DNA of 62,908 bases from WHTX01 sp038255145 (GCA_038255145.1 JBBSLP010000032.1:1-62908), one strand, 5' to 3'. Shown: positions 47,034 through 56,256, counted from the first letter of the stretch. Translations and numbers: made by a program. The notes: a model not told the origin generated them from the letters alone.

Positions 47034-47788
47034 CCCGCGGCGGGGTCGATGCGGCACACGGCGTCGAGCCCGATCCAGCCGTCGGCCGGTTCCCGCCACA
47101 GGGAGACGACCAGGTCGGGGTTGATGAAGCTGTAGCCGTCCATGGGCACGAGCTTGCCCACGGCGTTGGCGAAGTCGGCCACCCCCGCAGCGAGCATGAA
47201 CCCCGTGGTGGGCAGCCCGGCGATCATGGGCACGCGCAGCCGCATCCATGCCTGGCCCGGTCCCGTCCGGTCCAGGTTCGAACGGGAGAAGCGGATGTCC
47301 ATGGCCCGGTCGTGGAAACCGGTCACCACCGAGGGAGCGCCCCGCCGAGGCAGGGACGAGTCGTCAGGGGAGTGGTCGAAGCCGGGGTCGCCCGACGCCC
47401 CCCGACTGTGGGGGTCGGTGCCTTCGGGCAGGTCCACGGGTCGCACCCGCAGGCGCAGGGCGCTGGCCCGGGCCACCTCGACATCGCCGGCCCACAACGT
47501 GGCGTCGACCCAGTCGACCTTGCGCCCGGGCCGGGCCAGGCGCACCTCGGCCCGCAGGGGGGCCACGGGCACCGGTCGCAGCAGGTCGACGGTGAGCCGG
47601 GCCAGGGGGAGGGGGACATCGGTGATGCCTGGAGCCTGCTGGCACACGTGGGCCAGCAGGGCGGCCGTGGGCCCGCCGTGCAACGTCCCCTCGCTCCACG
47701 GCCCGTTGGCCAACGCCGTGGGCAGGTACGCGTCGCCATCCCGCTCGAAGACGGCTGAAGGTTCGGGCGCGGCCAGGGGTTCGGGCAC
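46946..47788 (-). CDS. acyl-CoA thioesterase-like (double hot-dog) protein
   Basis: A 280-residue thioesterase of the TesB-like superfamily, built of two hot-dog repeats. The first has GTLHGGPTAALLAHVCQQ and RLTVDLLRPVPVAPLRAEVRLARPGRKVDW, the usual core helix and strands. The second has FMLAAGVADFANAVG and YSFINPDLVVSLWREPADGWIGLDA. It would hydrolyse acyl-CoA thioesters; chain length is unknown. GTG 47788 gives VPEPLAAPE and the normal length. It is divergent from the CoA-transferase pair, 53 bp away. Confidence 0.88.
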   Translation of the reverse strand: MPEPLAAPEPSAVFERDGDAYLPTALANGPWSEGTLHGGPTAALLAHVCQQAPGITDVPLPLARLTVDLLRPVPVAPLRAEVRLARPGRKVDWVDATLWAGDVEVARASALRLRVRPVDLPEGTDPHSRGASGDPGFDHSPDDSSLPRRGAPSVVTGFHDRAMDIRFSRSNLDRTGPGQAWMRLRVPMIAGLPTTGFMLAAGVADFANAVGKLVPMDGYSFINPDLVVSLWREPADGWIGLDAVCRIDPAAGYGLAEGVLRDEAGPFGRCQQTILVERLP

Positions 47789-47841
47789 GGCCGGGGACGC
47801 TACTTCGGGCCGCGCGCCGTGGGCGCGTAGGATCCGCCGCC

Positions 47842-49014
47842 ATGCGTGGCGTGAAGGTCGTCGAGCTCGCCGGGTCCGCAGCGGGTGCCTACTGCGCACG
47901 CCTGTTCGCCACCGCCGGCGCCGATGTGGTGCTGGTGGAGGGCGGGTCGGGTGGGCCCCTGCGGGGAGCACCGCCGCTGCTGGAACCACCGGTCGGCGGT
48001 CAACCGGGTCGCAGCGCCGTGCACGAGTTCCTCCACGCCTACAAGCGCGGCGTCGTCCTCGAGCCCGATGACACCAGGGTCGACGGCCTCTTCGCCTGGG
48101 CCGACCTGGTCATCAGCACCAGCGACGGCGAGCCCGACGCCGCCCTGGCGTTGCACGAGCGCATCGCCGCCGCCAACCCCGCCGCCGCGCACGTCGTGCT
48201 CAGCGGCTTCGGCCTCACCGGTCGCTGGCGAACCTGGCGCACCAGTGGGCTGGTCGACTGGGCCTCGGGCGGCCACCTGTTCATCACCGGGGAGCCCGGC
48301 CGCGAGCCCCTGCAGGGTGGCGGGCCCTGGGACAGCTACCTGCACGGCGGCACCGCGGCCCTGGGTGCCCAGGGTGCCCTCTTCGCCGCCCGCCGCACGG
48401 GTCGGGGCGACCTGGTCGACGTCGGCGCCATGGAGTCCGGCGCTGCGGGGCACCAGTGGTCCATCACCATGTTCACCCACACGGGGGTGCACAAGGACCG
48501 CCACGCCAACCGCATGGGGGAGATGCACCACCCCATGGCCCTGTTCCCGTGCTCGGACGGTTGGGTGTGCATCGGCGCCGCCAGCCGTGAGCAGTGGGAG
48601 CACCTGTGCATCGCCATGGACCAGGTCGAGCTGCTGGCCGATGAGGCCCTGTACTCCCCGGCCGATCGCTTCGACCGGGCCGACGAGCTCGACGAGCTGT
48701 TCCTGCCCTGGCTGGCCGCCCGCACCGCCGATGAGGTCGTGCAGATCCTCCAGGAGGCCCGGGTGCCGGCCGGGCGGGTGCTGACCATGTCCGAGGTGCT
48801 GGACGACGCCCAGCTCGCGGCCCGGTCCTACTGGGCCACCCCCGAGGAGCTGGGCCTGGCGGCCAAGATGCCCGGGGTCCCCTTCCACGTGGGTGATGAC
48901 CTGCCCTTCCGTTCCGCACCCGCCCTGGGCCAGCACACCGACGAGGTCCTGGCCGCCATCAGCAAGTCCACCAGCGGCTCAACCAACGCAGCGCAGCAGG
49001 AGGTGGGTCGATGA
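47842..49014 (+). CDS. CaiB/BaiF CoA-transferase, likely non-catalytic partner
   Basis: A 390-residue family III CoA-transferase unit (MRGVKVVELAGSAAGAYCAR, AGADVVLVE; later FGLTGRW and ARRTGRGDLVDV). At the catalytic position the sequence reads DSYLHGG, with Tyr in place of Asp by my alignment, so activity by itself is doubtful. The next gene overlaps by 4 bp (ATGA) and does keep the Asp. The two therefore look like the split version of the fused double proteins at 21-24 kb and 34-36 kb, acting as a heteromer. Confidence 0.88.
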   Translation: MRGVKVVELAGSAAGAYCARLFATAGADVVLVEGGSGGPLRGAPPLLEPPVGGQPGRSAVHEFLHAYKRGVVLEPDDTRVDGLFAWADLVISTSDGEPDAALALHERIAAANPAAAHVVLSGFGLTGRWRTWRTSGLVDWASGGHLFITGEPGREPLQGGGPWDSYLHGGTAALGAQGALFAARRTGRGDLVDVGAMESGAAGHQWSITMFTHTGVHKDRHANRMGEMHHPMALFPCSDGWVCIGAASREQWEHLCIAMDQVELLADEALYSPADRFDRADELDELFLPWLAARTADEVVQILQEARVPAGRVLTMSEVLDDAQLAARSYWATPEELGLAAKMPGVPFHVGDDLPFRSAPALGQHTDEVLAAISKSTSGSTNAAQQEVGR

Positions 49015-50297
49015 AGCCCCTCGAAGGCGTGCGGGTCATCGAGTTCAGCGTGGCCTGGGCCGGCCCCCTGTGCGGCCGCTACCTGGCCGAGCTGGGCGCC
49101 GACGTCATCAAGGTCGAGCACCCCACCTCCCGGGGCATCGGCATGTCCGGCGGGGCCATGGACGACTCCGCACCGTGGGAGTGGGGCACCCTGCCCGACG
49201 CCCAGGTGCGCACGGGCATCTTCCCCCACGCCAAGCCCGGGGACCGCTGGTGGGACCGCATGGGCCACTGGAACAAGCTGGCCCGGGGCAAGCGCAGCCT
49301 GTGCCTCGACGCCAAGGCCCAAGGCGGTGGCGAGGTGCTGCGCCGGCTCATCGCCCGCAGCGACGTCGTCCTCAACAACTACAGCCCCCGGGGTGCGGCC
49401 AGCCTGGGCCTCGATCCCGCCTCGGTCCGCGCCATCAACCCCCGGGCCATCACCGTGTCCATGTCAGGCTACGGGGCCACCGGGCCCATGGCCACCCACT
49501 TCTCCTGGGGCCCCATCCTCGAGGCCCACTCGGGCTTCGACGAGGCCACCGGCTATGCCGGCGAGGGCCCCATGCGCATCGGCTTGGCCTACCCCGACGC
49601 CGCCGGTGGGGTGCACGGGGCCTTCGCGGTGATGACCGCGCTGTGGGACCGCGAGCTCACCGGGGAGGTCAACCACATCGACCTGTCCCAGCTCGAGACG
49701 CTGTGCCTCATGGGCGGGCCCCAGTACCTGGCGACCTCGGTGTCGGGCCAGGACCCCGAGCGCCGGGGCAACGTGTCGTTGTCCCACGCCCCCCAGGGTG
49801 TGTACCGCTGCCAGGGCGACGACGCCTGGGTGGCCGTGACCGTCACCGACGATGCCGCCTGGTCGGGCCTCGTCGACCTGCTGGAACGGGCGGTGCTGCG
49901 CGATCCCGCGCTGGGCCACGTCGACGCCCGCTTCGCGGCCAAGGAGCTCATCGACGCCGAGATCGGTGCCTGGGCCGCAGGTCGGGATCGGTTTGCGGCG
50001 GCGGAGGCCCTGCAGGCCGTGGGGGTGGCGGCGTCGCCGGCCATGACCAACGCCGACCTGGTCGACAGCGGTCAGTTGGCCGACCGCAACTTCATCGCCA
50101 CCTGGGACCAGCCCGGCTCCGGGGTGATGTCCTACCCGGGCACGCCCCTGCACTTCGCCTCCGGCGGTGCCGAGATGTTGCCCGCACCCACGCTGGGCCA
50201 GCACAACGAGCAGATCCTCACCGAGCTCGGCTTCGACGCCACCACCATGGCCGCGTTGGAGGCCGACGGCGCCATCCGCGACTCCCCGCCGTACTGA
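49011..50297 (+). CDS. CaiB/BaiF CoA-transferase with catalytic Asp
   Basis: A 428-residue family III CoA-transferase. It has the normal opening LEGVRVIEFSVAWAGPLCGRYLAELGADVIKVE, KRSLCLDAK, and the catalytic segment LAYPDAAGG, which retains the Asp used to form the acyl anhydride. The C-terminus has LPAPTLGQHNEQIL. It starts in an ATGA overlap with its partner, implying coupled translation and probably a complex. Acyl substrate not readable. No terminator is evident after it. Confidence 0.92.
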   Translation: MKPLEGVRVIEFSVAWAGPLCGRYLAELGADVIKVEHPTSRGIGMSGGAMDDSAPWEWGTLPDAQVRTGIFPHAKPGDRWWDRMGHWNKLARGKRSLCLDAKAQGGGEVLRRLIARSDVVLNNYSPRGAASLGLDPASVRAINPRAITVSMSGYGATGPMATHFSWGPILEAHSGFDEATGYAGEGPMRIGLAYPDAAGGVHGAFAVMTALWDRELTGEVNHIDLSQLETLCLMGGPQYLATSVSGQDPERRGNVSLSHAPQGVYRCQGDDAWVAVTVTDDAAWSGLVDLLERAVLRDPALGHVDARFAAKELIDAEIGAWAAGRDRFAAAEALQAVGVAASPAMTNADLVDSGQLADRNFIATWDQPGSGVMSYPGTPLHFASGGAEMLPAPTLGQHNEQILTELGFDATTMAALEADGAIRDSPPY

Positions 50298-50656
50298 GCG
50301 CCACCCCGCGCTACGGAGCCCCATCCCGCCCTCGCCCTCGGCGGCCGCCAGCCGAACGCACTGACCTACCCCCGCAGGACGCCCATGCGTCCGGTTCCAC
50401 CCAGGCGTCTACCGGTGGTGCCGCAGCACCCCGACATAGCCGTCAACTGCCAGTGGGGGCTGCTCGACGAGCCGCGTTCAACCCAGTGCACGTCCATGCC
50501 CTCAGCCCCGACCGCACGCCCCTTCATCAGCAGCAGTGAAGCCAGCTGCCACCGGACGACGCACCGAGCCACTACGGGCCAGCCACCAGGCCGTTCGTCC
50601 AGCCCTGACCACGCAGGCCCCGAGTGGGGGTCTGTCGGGCCAGCGACGCCGGGGAG
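50298..50656. other. non-coding stretch with a fragment of the composite repeat
   Basis: I see no gene in these 359 bp. Around 50374-50420 the sequence CCATGCGTCCGGTTCC next to GGCGTCTACCGGTGG resembles the terminal hairpin module of the composite repeats (near 28503-28545 and 21287-21325). The rest has no structure I can name. Confidence 0.45.
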
Positions 50657-50919
50657 TCACGCCTTGTCCCCGCCGGCCCGCCCGTCGAGGCCGATGAGGG
50701 CCAAGCCGGTGGCGTCGTGGCTGGTGCGGCGCAGGTGGGCGGACGACTCGGTGAACATGAGCTCGAGGGTCGGCCACACCCGGCCTCGGGCCGCCCGCCC
50801 TCCTCCGCGATGTCGCCGACCAGGGAGAGCACCTGGAGCTGCTCCTCGAAGGGCAGGTGGAGGTAGTCGCCCGCCTTGCGGTCGAAGTAGCCCAGGGTGA
50901 CGTCGTCCAGGCCACCGAT
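50657..50919 (-). pseudogene. C-terminal remnant of an unidentified gene, frameshifted
   Basis: On the minus strand one frame reads IGGLDDVTLGYFDRKAGDYL and HLPFEEQLQVLSLVGDIAEE, and is then lost near 50785. A second frame continues VWPTLELMFTESSAHLRRTS through LALIGLDGRAGGDKA to a stop at 50657. Both stretches have protein-like composition and helix patterning, unlike the shadows around them, so I infer a decayed C-terminus. I do not recognise the family. No start or upstream part is visible before the terminator at 50973. Confidence 0.45.
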
Positions 50920-50972
50920 AGCGCCACGCTACGTGGCCGTGCTTCCGCCGTGGCCCAGCGGCACGCCCGTCA

Positions 50973-51000
50973 CGCCCGGGGGTGTCGAAACCCCCGGGCG
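50973..51000 (-). terminator. perfect hairpin after the SRPBCC gene
   Basis: CGCCCGGGGGT (50973-50983) pairs perfectly with ACCCCCGGGCG (50990-51000) over a GTCGAA loop. It lies 70 bp beyond the stop of the leftward SRPBCC gene. Confidence 0.75.
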
Positions 51001-51069
51001 CTCGGCGCGGCCCGCTCGGGCCGGTGGCGCCGCGGCACGACCGGCCGCAGCGCGTTCCAGGGGGCAGGC

Positions 51070-51534
51070 TCAGCTGGCGGCGGGGGAGTCCACATCGCCC
51101 CGCCAACCGCCCGTGGCGCTCCCCTTGGCCTCGACGAAGTCCTTGAAGCGCTTCAGGTCGCCCTTGGCCCGGTGGCCGACGAAGCCGAGCTTGTCGCCGG
51201 CCTGCTCGATCAGGCCCTCGGGCTCGAAGTCGAGCTGGAGCATGACCCGGGTGGTGGCGTCGTCGATGTGGTGGAAGGTGACGACGCCGGCGTGGGAGGC
51301 GCCGCTGGTCGACGTCCACGCCACCCGCTCGTCGGGGTGCTGCTCGGTGACGGTGGCGTCCCACTCCCGCCGGGCGCCGGCGATCTCGGCCACCCAGTGC
51401 AGGTGGGTGTCGTCGATCTGGGTGACCGACTCGACACCCTCCATGAAGTGGGGGAACTCCTCGAACTGGGTCCACTGGTCGTAGGCGGCACGCAGGGGGA
51501 CGTGGACGTCGATGGACTGCTCGGTCGTGCTCAT
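51070..51534 (-). CDS. SRPBCC-family (cyclase/dehydrase-like) protein
   Basis: A 154-residue SRPBCC protein: SIDVHVPLRAAYDQWTQFEEFPHFMEGVESV, WVAEIAGARREWDATVTEQHP and a C-terminal helix ending KRFKDFVEAKG. This group is often annotated as polyketide cyclase/dehydrase or integral to stress operons; the ligand is unknown. ATG 51534 follows AAAGGGA. It is divergent from the MerR-DICT regulator with 78 bp between them, and that regulator may control it. Confidence 0.9.
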   Translation of the reverse strand: MSTTEQSIDVHVPLRAAYDQWTQFEEFPHFMEGVESVTQIDDTHLHWVAEIAGARREWDATVTEQHPDERVAWTSTSGASHAGVVTFHHIDDATTRVMLQLDFEPEGLIEQAGDKLGFVGHRAKGDLKRFKDFVEAKGSATGGWRGDVDSPAAS

Positions 51535-51612
51535 GGTGTGATCCCTTTCGACGTTCGACGCTGGCGTGAACATGCTGTCCAGGTTCTGCGTCGATAGTTC
51601 GCTACCCTGTTC

Positions 51613-52509
51613 ATGATCGAGGCACACCTGAACGCCCCAGGATCTGATCCCGGCATCACCATCGGTGAGGTCTCCGCACGAACCGGCCTCAGCGTGGCCA
51701 CCCTGCGCGCCTGGGAGCGCCGCTTCGGGTTCCCCCTTCCTCGACGTCTGGACGGGGGACACCGTCGTTTCCCCGCCGCCGAGGTGGACCGCCTCGAGCA
51801 GGTCGTCAGGGACCGCGGCGCTGGGCTGTCCCTGGAGGCGGCCATCGCCCGGGCCCGTCAGGGCGGTGTCGCCGACACCTCGGTCTTCGCCGGGCTCCGC
51901 CGCCACCACCCCGAGCTGGCCGTGCTGTCGCTGAGCCGTCGGGCCATGCTGGCCATCAGCCGGGCCATCGAGGACGAGTGCCGGGCCGCCGCCGATCGAC
52001 CGGTGCTGCTGGCGTGCTTCCAGCACGAACCCGCCTTCCGCCGTGTCGAGGACCGCTGGCGGGCCCTGGCCCGGGGAGCAGCCGCGGCCGTCGTCTTCGC
52101 CGACTTCGCGGCCACGGTCACCGCGGTCGGTGCCGGGGTGGGCGGCATCTCCCTGGTGGCCCTGGCCCCACCCGACCCCCTGGTCCAGGAGTGGACGGTG
52201 GTGTGCCATGGCCCGGCGTCGGCGGCCTGCCTGGCCGGCCGCGAGCGGCTGGACGGTGTCGCCGGGGCCCGCCCCCGCTTCGAGGCCGTGTGGAGCGCCG
52301 AGCCCACGGTCGTGGCCAGGGCCGCCCGCCTGGCCGTGGACCTGGCCCGCGACACCGCCCCTGAGCTGGCCGCGTCACTCGACCAGGTGCTGGCCACCAT
52401 GGCCATCGACGGGCCCGGCTCGGCCCAGGCCGCGGTACGCCGCACCACCTCGTTGGCCAACCGCATGGTGGCGCTGCTCGACGAGCCTGCACCCCGGGGC
52501 CGCGGGTAG
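51613..52509 (+). CDS. MerR-family regulator with DICT sensory domain
   Basis: A 298-residue regulator. Residues about 15-90 form a MerR helix-turn-helix (ITIGEVSARTGLSVATLRAWERRFGFP, GGHRRFPAAEVDRL). Residues about 110-230 resemble the DICT domain (AISRAIEDECRAAADRPVLLACFQHEPAFRRVEDRWR, VVFADF), found in light-, stress- and nucleotide-linked signalling proteins. A helical tail follows. It may act on the divergent SRPBCC gene. ATG 51613. Confidence 0.85.
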   Translation: MIEAHLNAPGSDPGITIGEVSARTGLSVATLRAWERRFGFPLPRRLDGGHRRFPAAEVDRLEQVVRDRGAGLSLEAAIARARQGGVADTSVFAGLRRHHPELAVLSLSRRAMLAISRAIEDECRAAADRPVLLACFQHEPAFRRVEDRWRALARGAAAAVVFADFAATVTAVGAGVGGISLVALAPPDPLVQEWTVVCHGPASAACLAGRERLDGVAGARPRFEAVWSAEPTVVARAARLAVDLARDTAPELAASLDQVLATMAIDGPGSAQAAVRRTTSLANRMVALLDEPAPRGRG

Positions 52510-52610
52510 CCGTACGGCGACCGGCGGCCGAGCCTCCCCGCCACCCACTGGCCGGGTACCCTTCCGCCCCAACCGGGAGCGGTTCCGGGGACCGGGGTCG
52601 GGGAGGCGCG

Positions 52611-54464
52611 GTGGAGGGTGGCGACCTGCTGGGGATCGGGACGATCCTCGTGCTCGGCATCGGCCTGCAGTGGCTGGCCCGGCTGATCCACGCCCCGTCC
52701 ATCCTCCTGCTGCTGGCCGGCGGCATCGCCGTGGGCCCCGTCTTCCACGTCGTGGACGCCGATGCCATCTTCGGCACGGCGCTGTTCCCGGTGGTGTCCC
52801 TGGCGGTGGGCCTGCTGCTGTTCACCGGCGGCCTCGAGCTGCGGGTGGCCGACCTGGGGGCCGGGGTGCGCCGACCCGTGGTCCGCCTGGTCACCGTGGG
52901 CGCCCTGGTGACGTGGCTGCTCACCGCGGTGTGCGTGCACCAGATCTTCAACGCCCAGGTCCGCATCTCCCTGCTGCTGGCCGCCATCCTCGTGGTGTCG
53001 GGGCCCACCGTCGTCGGGCCTCTGTTGCGACTGGCCCGGCCCCGGGAGCCCGACGCCACCATCCTGCGTTGGGAGGGGGTCCTCATCGACCCCATCGGCG
53101 CCTCCCTGGGCCTGTTCTGCCTCAACGCCTTCTTCGTCGAGCGCTTCTCGCTGGGCGAGGTGTGGCGGGAGTTCCTCCTCGTCGCCCTGGTCGGCCTGGT
53201 GGCGGGCGTGGCCGCGGCGGCGCTCTTCGTGCTGGCCGAACGCACGTTGCTGGTGCCCGAGGACCTGCGGGTGGCCGTGGCCCTGATGCTGATGGTGGCT
53301 GCCTACGTGGCCGCCGAGCGCCTGCGTCCCGAGGCCGGCCTGTTCGCGACCACGGCCATGGGCCTGACCCTGTCCAACCAGCGCATCGTCCCCGTCGAGC
53401 ACCTGCGGGCCTTCAGCCAGCCCGTGGTGGCCCTGCTCATCGGCTCGCTGTTCATCGTGCTGGCGTCGCGCGTCGAGCCCGGGGCCATGCTCGACCACCT
53501 GCCCGCCACCCTGGTGCTGGTGGCCATCCTCGTCCTCGTCATCAGGCCGGTGGCCGTGGTGCTGTGCACGGCGGGGGGTCTGCTGTCGTGGCGCCAACGG
53601 GCCTTCCTGGCGTGCATGGCGCCGAGGGGCATCGTGGCCGCGTCCACGGCGGCGTTGTACTCGTTGCGCCTCGAGGAGCTGGGCCAGGCCAACGACATCC
53701 TCGCCCCCGTCACCTTCGCCGTCATCATCGCCCTGGCCCTCGTCTACGGCCTGGGGGCGGCGCCGGTGGCCAGGCTGTTGGGCGTGGCCCGGCCCCAGCC
53801 CCGGGGAGCGCTGATCGTGGGCTCGGCGCCGTGGGCCGTGGAGCTGGCCGGGGCGCTGGGCACCCTGGGCGTGCCCACGGTGCTGGCGGACCGGGGCTAC
53901 GCCGATGTGGACGACGGCGATGACCTGCCCTTCGCCGTGCACGACGGGCTGCTGCGCGAGCTGCCCGACAGTGGCCTGCTCGAAGACGTGCGCGACGCCC
54001 TGGTGGTGACGGGGGACGCCGAGACCGACCTCACCGCGGCTTCTGTCCTCGCCCCCGAGCTGGGCCGGGCCCACGTGTGGGTGCTGCCCGTGGCCAGTGT
54101 GGGACGCGGCCGTGCCGACGAGGTGGTGCGACGCCTGGAGCACGACGTGGCCCCCGCTCGCCCCCCCTTCACCCCGGGTGTGACCCCCACAGCCCTGGAG
54201 GCGGCCACCCTGGCCGGGCACCGCCTGCGCATCCTGGCGCCGGGCCAGCCCGTGCCCCCCGGCGCCGCCGTGCTCGCCCACGTGGGTCCCGATGGCTGGT
54301 GGACGCCCACGCCCCGCGGTCGCGGCGTGCAGGACCGCCTGATCGTGCTCGACGGCGTGTTCGTCGGCGCGGCGGCCGCCGCCCCCGACCCCGACGTCGA
54401 CCCGGCCGCCACCGAGGCTTCGGCGCCTCAGCCCACGCCGGTCCTCGCCCCCGACGTGGGCTGA
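52611..54464 (+). CDS. CPA-type cation/proton antiporter with C-terminal regulatory region
   Basis: A 617-residue monovalent cation:proton antiporter of the CPA1/NhaP-like type. About 12-13 helices fill the first 395 residues (LLFTGGLELRVADLGAGVRRP, then LLLAAILVVSGPTVVGPLL and GVLIDPIGASLGL, which contain the transport-site region). The cytoplasmic tail (405-590) has a Rossmann-like start (RGALIVGSAPWAVELAGALGTLGVPTVLADR), suggesting a TrkA-N-like ligand sensor, and ends in a Pro/Ala/Asp-rich stretch. Start is GTG 52611. Confidence 0.9.
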   Translation: MEGGDLLGIGTILVLGIGLQWLARLIHAPSILLLLAGGIAVGPVFHVVDADAIFGTALFPVVSLAVGLLLFTGGLELRVADLGAGVRRPVVRLVTVGALVTWLLTAVCVHQIFNAQVRISLLLAAILVVSGPTVVGPLLRLARPREPDATILRWEGVLIDPIGASLGLFCLNAFFVERFSLGEVWREFLLVALVGLVAGVAAAALFVLAERTLLVPEDLRVAVALMLMVAAYVAAERLRPEAGLFATTAMGLTLSNQRIVPVEHLRAFSQPVVALLIGSLFIVLASRVEPGAMLDHLPATLVLVAILVLVIRPVAVVLCTAGGLLSWRQRAFLACMAPRGIVAASTAALYSLRLEELGQANDILAPVTFAVIIALALVYGLGAAPVARLLGVARPQPRGALIVGSAPWAVELAGALGTLGVPTVLADRGYADVDDGDDLPFAVHDGLLRELPDSGLLEDVRDALVVTGDAETDLTAASVLAPELGRAHVWVLPVASVGRGRADEVVRRLEHDVAPARPPFTPGVTPTALEAATLAGHRLRILAPGQPVPPGAAVLAHVGPDGWWTPTPRGRGVQDRLIVLDGVFVGAAAAAPDPDVDPAATEASAPQPTPVLAPDVG

Positions 54465-55427
54465 TCAGACCCGCTGTCGGGGCCAGCCCACCCCGGCCTG
54501 GGCCCGGCCCAGGGCCGCGCCCAGCCGGCGACGCCGGGCACCGTGCCGCCAGCCCCCACCGACGGCCGCGGCCGGCTGGCGACCACCGAACAGCTCCCCG
54601 GCCGAGTCCGCGGCCGGCTCGGGCCCGTGCATGAGCCGGGCGCTGGCCCGGGCCACGGCCAGCTCGGTGGTCATGGGGGCGACGTGGTGGGCGAGGAGCG
54701 TCAGACGCATGAGGACGCCGACGGGGACCTCGCGTCGGGGCCGTCGGGCGCAGGAGACGATGGCTGCGGCCACCCGTTCGGGCGCGGTGGCGGGGGCGAT
54801 GGCCCGCAGCCGGTGCCCGCTGTGGTTGGCCGCCCCCGCCCACAGGGGGGTGTCGACGGGGCCGGGCAGGACGGTGCACACCCGGATGCGGCGGTCCCCG
54901 GTGGCCCGGTGGTCCAGGCTGAGGGACAGGCCCCGCACGGCGAACTTGCTCATGGTGTAGGTGGCGATGGCCGGGTTGGGGACCACGCCCAGCACCGAGG
55001 CCACGTTGACCACGGTGCCGTCGCCCTGGCTGCGGAACCGGGCCAGCGCCGCCCGGCAACCGAGCACGTAGCCCAAGATGTTGGTGTCGACCAGCCGGCG
55101 CACCTCGTCGACGGGCTCGTCGCCGAAGCGCCCGGCCACGACCACGGCGGCGGCGTTGACCCACACGTCGATGCGGCCGAAGCGCTCGACGGCGGCCGCG
55201 GCCAGGTGGGTCACGTCGTCTTCGACGGCCATGTCGGTGGGCACGGCCAGGGCCTGGGCGCCCAGTTGGCGGCATCGGGCCGCGGCCTGCTCCAGGGGGG
55301 CCACGGTGCGGGCGGCCAGCACCAGGCGTGAGCCCCGCTGGGCGAAGGCCAGGGCGGCGGCCAGCCCCACCCCGCTCGACGCGCCGGTGAGCACGACGAC
55401 CGCTCCATCCAGCTGCCGACGACCCAT
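54465..55427 (-). CDS. short-chain dehydrogenase with basic C-terminal extension
   Basis: A 320-residue SDR. The cofactor loop TGASSGVG, the Arg in LAARTVAPLEQ (NADP preference), NAAAVVVAG, NVASVLG and the catalytic YTMSKFAVRG are clear. The C-terminal 60 residues form an extension rich in Arg and Gly (HGARRRRLGAALGRAQ) not found in minimal SDRs. It shares its 3-prime end with the antiporter gene: the two stop codons abut (54464/54465). ATG 55427. Substrate unknown. Confidence 0.88.
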   Translation of the reverse strand: MGRRQLDGAVVVLTGASSGVGLAAALAFAQRGSRLVLAARTVAPLEQAAARCRQLGAQALAVPTDMAVEDDVTHLAAAAVERFGRIDVWVNAAAVVVAGRFGDEPVDEVRRLVDTNILGYVLGCRAALARFRSQGDGTVVNVASVLGVVPNPAIATYTMSKFAVRGLSLSLDHRATGDRRIRVCTVLPGPVDTPLWAGAANHSGHRLRAIAPATAPERVAAAIVSCARRPRREVPVGVLMRLTLLAHHVAPMTTELAVARASARLMHGPEPAADSAGELFGGRQPAAAVGGGWRHGARRRRLGAALGRAQAGVGWPRQRV

Positions 55428-55554
55428 GGTGGTCCGGGTACCCCGAAGGCGTCGCCGCCAGCCCGGACGCGACGACGCCGCCCGGGGGAGGGGGTCCGGG
55501 CGGCGCTGTCGGGTGCGGGGGTCGGTCAGCTGGTCATGGCCAGCGGTGTCGGGG

Positions 55555-56256
55555 TCAGGCCGCGGTGGTGGTGGGAGCGGCGGGCGTGGCCGGCGTCGCC
55601 GGTGCCGTGCCGCCGGTGCCGCCGGGGCCGCCACCCCAGCCCCGCCGGGGGCCGCGACCGCCGAAGTCGCCGTCGGGACGGGCGGGCAGCTCGCCGTTGA
55701 CCACCGCGGTCGCCCGCTCGGTGGCCTCGGTCAGCTTGGTGTCGGCCTCGGCCTGGGTGATGGTGCCGTCGGCCACCTTGGCGTCGAGGCGGGTCTTGGC
55801 CTCCGCCACCAGGGCACCGATGACGACCTGGGCGTCCTTGCCGTTGGCCTCGGCCACCTGGGCCAGGGTCTGGCCGCCCTGAAGGGCGGTGCGCAGGGCC
55901 TCGACGTCGATGCCGATGGCCGTGGCCGCCGTCTCCAGGCTGGCCCTCATGAAGCCACCGCGGGGCCCGTGCCCGTCACCCTGGGGGCGGGCGGCCTCGA
56001 GGGCCTTGGTCACGGCGTCGGCCTGGGCCTGGGTGATGGTGCCGTCGGCCACCAGGGGGGCCAGGGCATCGGTGGTCCACTGGGTGCGGTCGGGGCGGGC
56101 TTCGGCGCCGGGCGCCGTGGTCGACGGCGTGGTGGCGTCGGGGGTCGTGGTCGTCGTCTGGGCCCCGACCAGGCCGGGCACGCCGAGGGCGAGACCGCCG
56201 ACCGAGCCGATGGTCAGGCCGGCCACCAGGCCGATGACGGGGAGCTTGTTGCGCAT
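55555..56256 (-). CDS. secreted/anchored protein with two VADGTITQ repeats
   Basis: I know relatives of this 233-residue protein only as hypothetical. A hydrophobic signal (PVIGLVAGLTIGSVGGLALG) is followed by a Thr/Pro linker. VADGTITQAQAD (69-80) and VADGTITQAEAD (161-172) are near-identical helical hairpins that flank LETAATAIGIDVEALRTAL and a central helix region. The tail is Gly/Arg then Ala/Thr/Pro-rich. It is divergent from a two-component system (169 bp apart) and is a likely target of it. An envelope role is inferred. Confidence 0.8.
   Translation of the reverse strand: MRNKLPVIGLVAGLTIGSVGGLALGVPGLVGAQTTTTTPDATTPSTTAPGAEARPDRTQWTTDALAPLVADGTITQAQADAVTKALEAARPQGDGHGPRGGFMRASLETAATAIGIDVEALRTALQGGQTLAQVAEANGKDAQVVIGALVAEAKTRLDAKVADGTITQAEADTKLTEATERATAVVNGELPARPDGDFGGRGPRRGWGGGPGGTGGTAPATPATPAAPTTTAA

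Noticed and set aside
50385..50900. 171-codon plus-strand ORF after the CoA-transferase pair
   Set aside because: Composition is that of non-coding sequence, it spans a repeat fragment and overlaps minus-strand remnants with better protein character.
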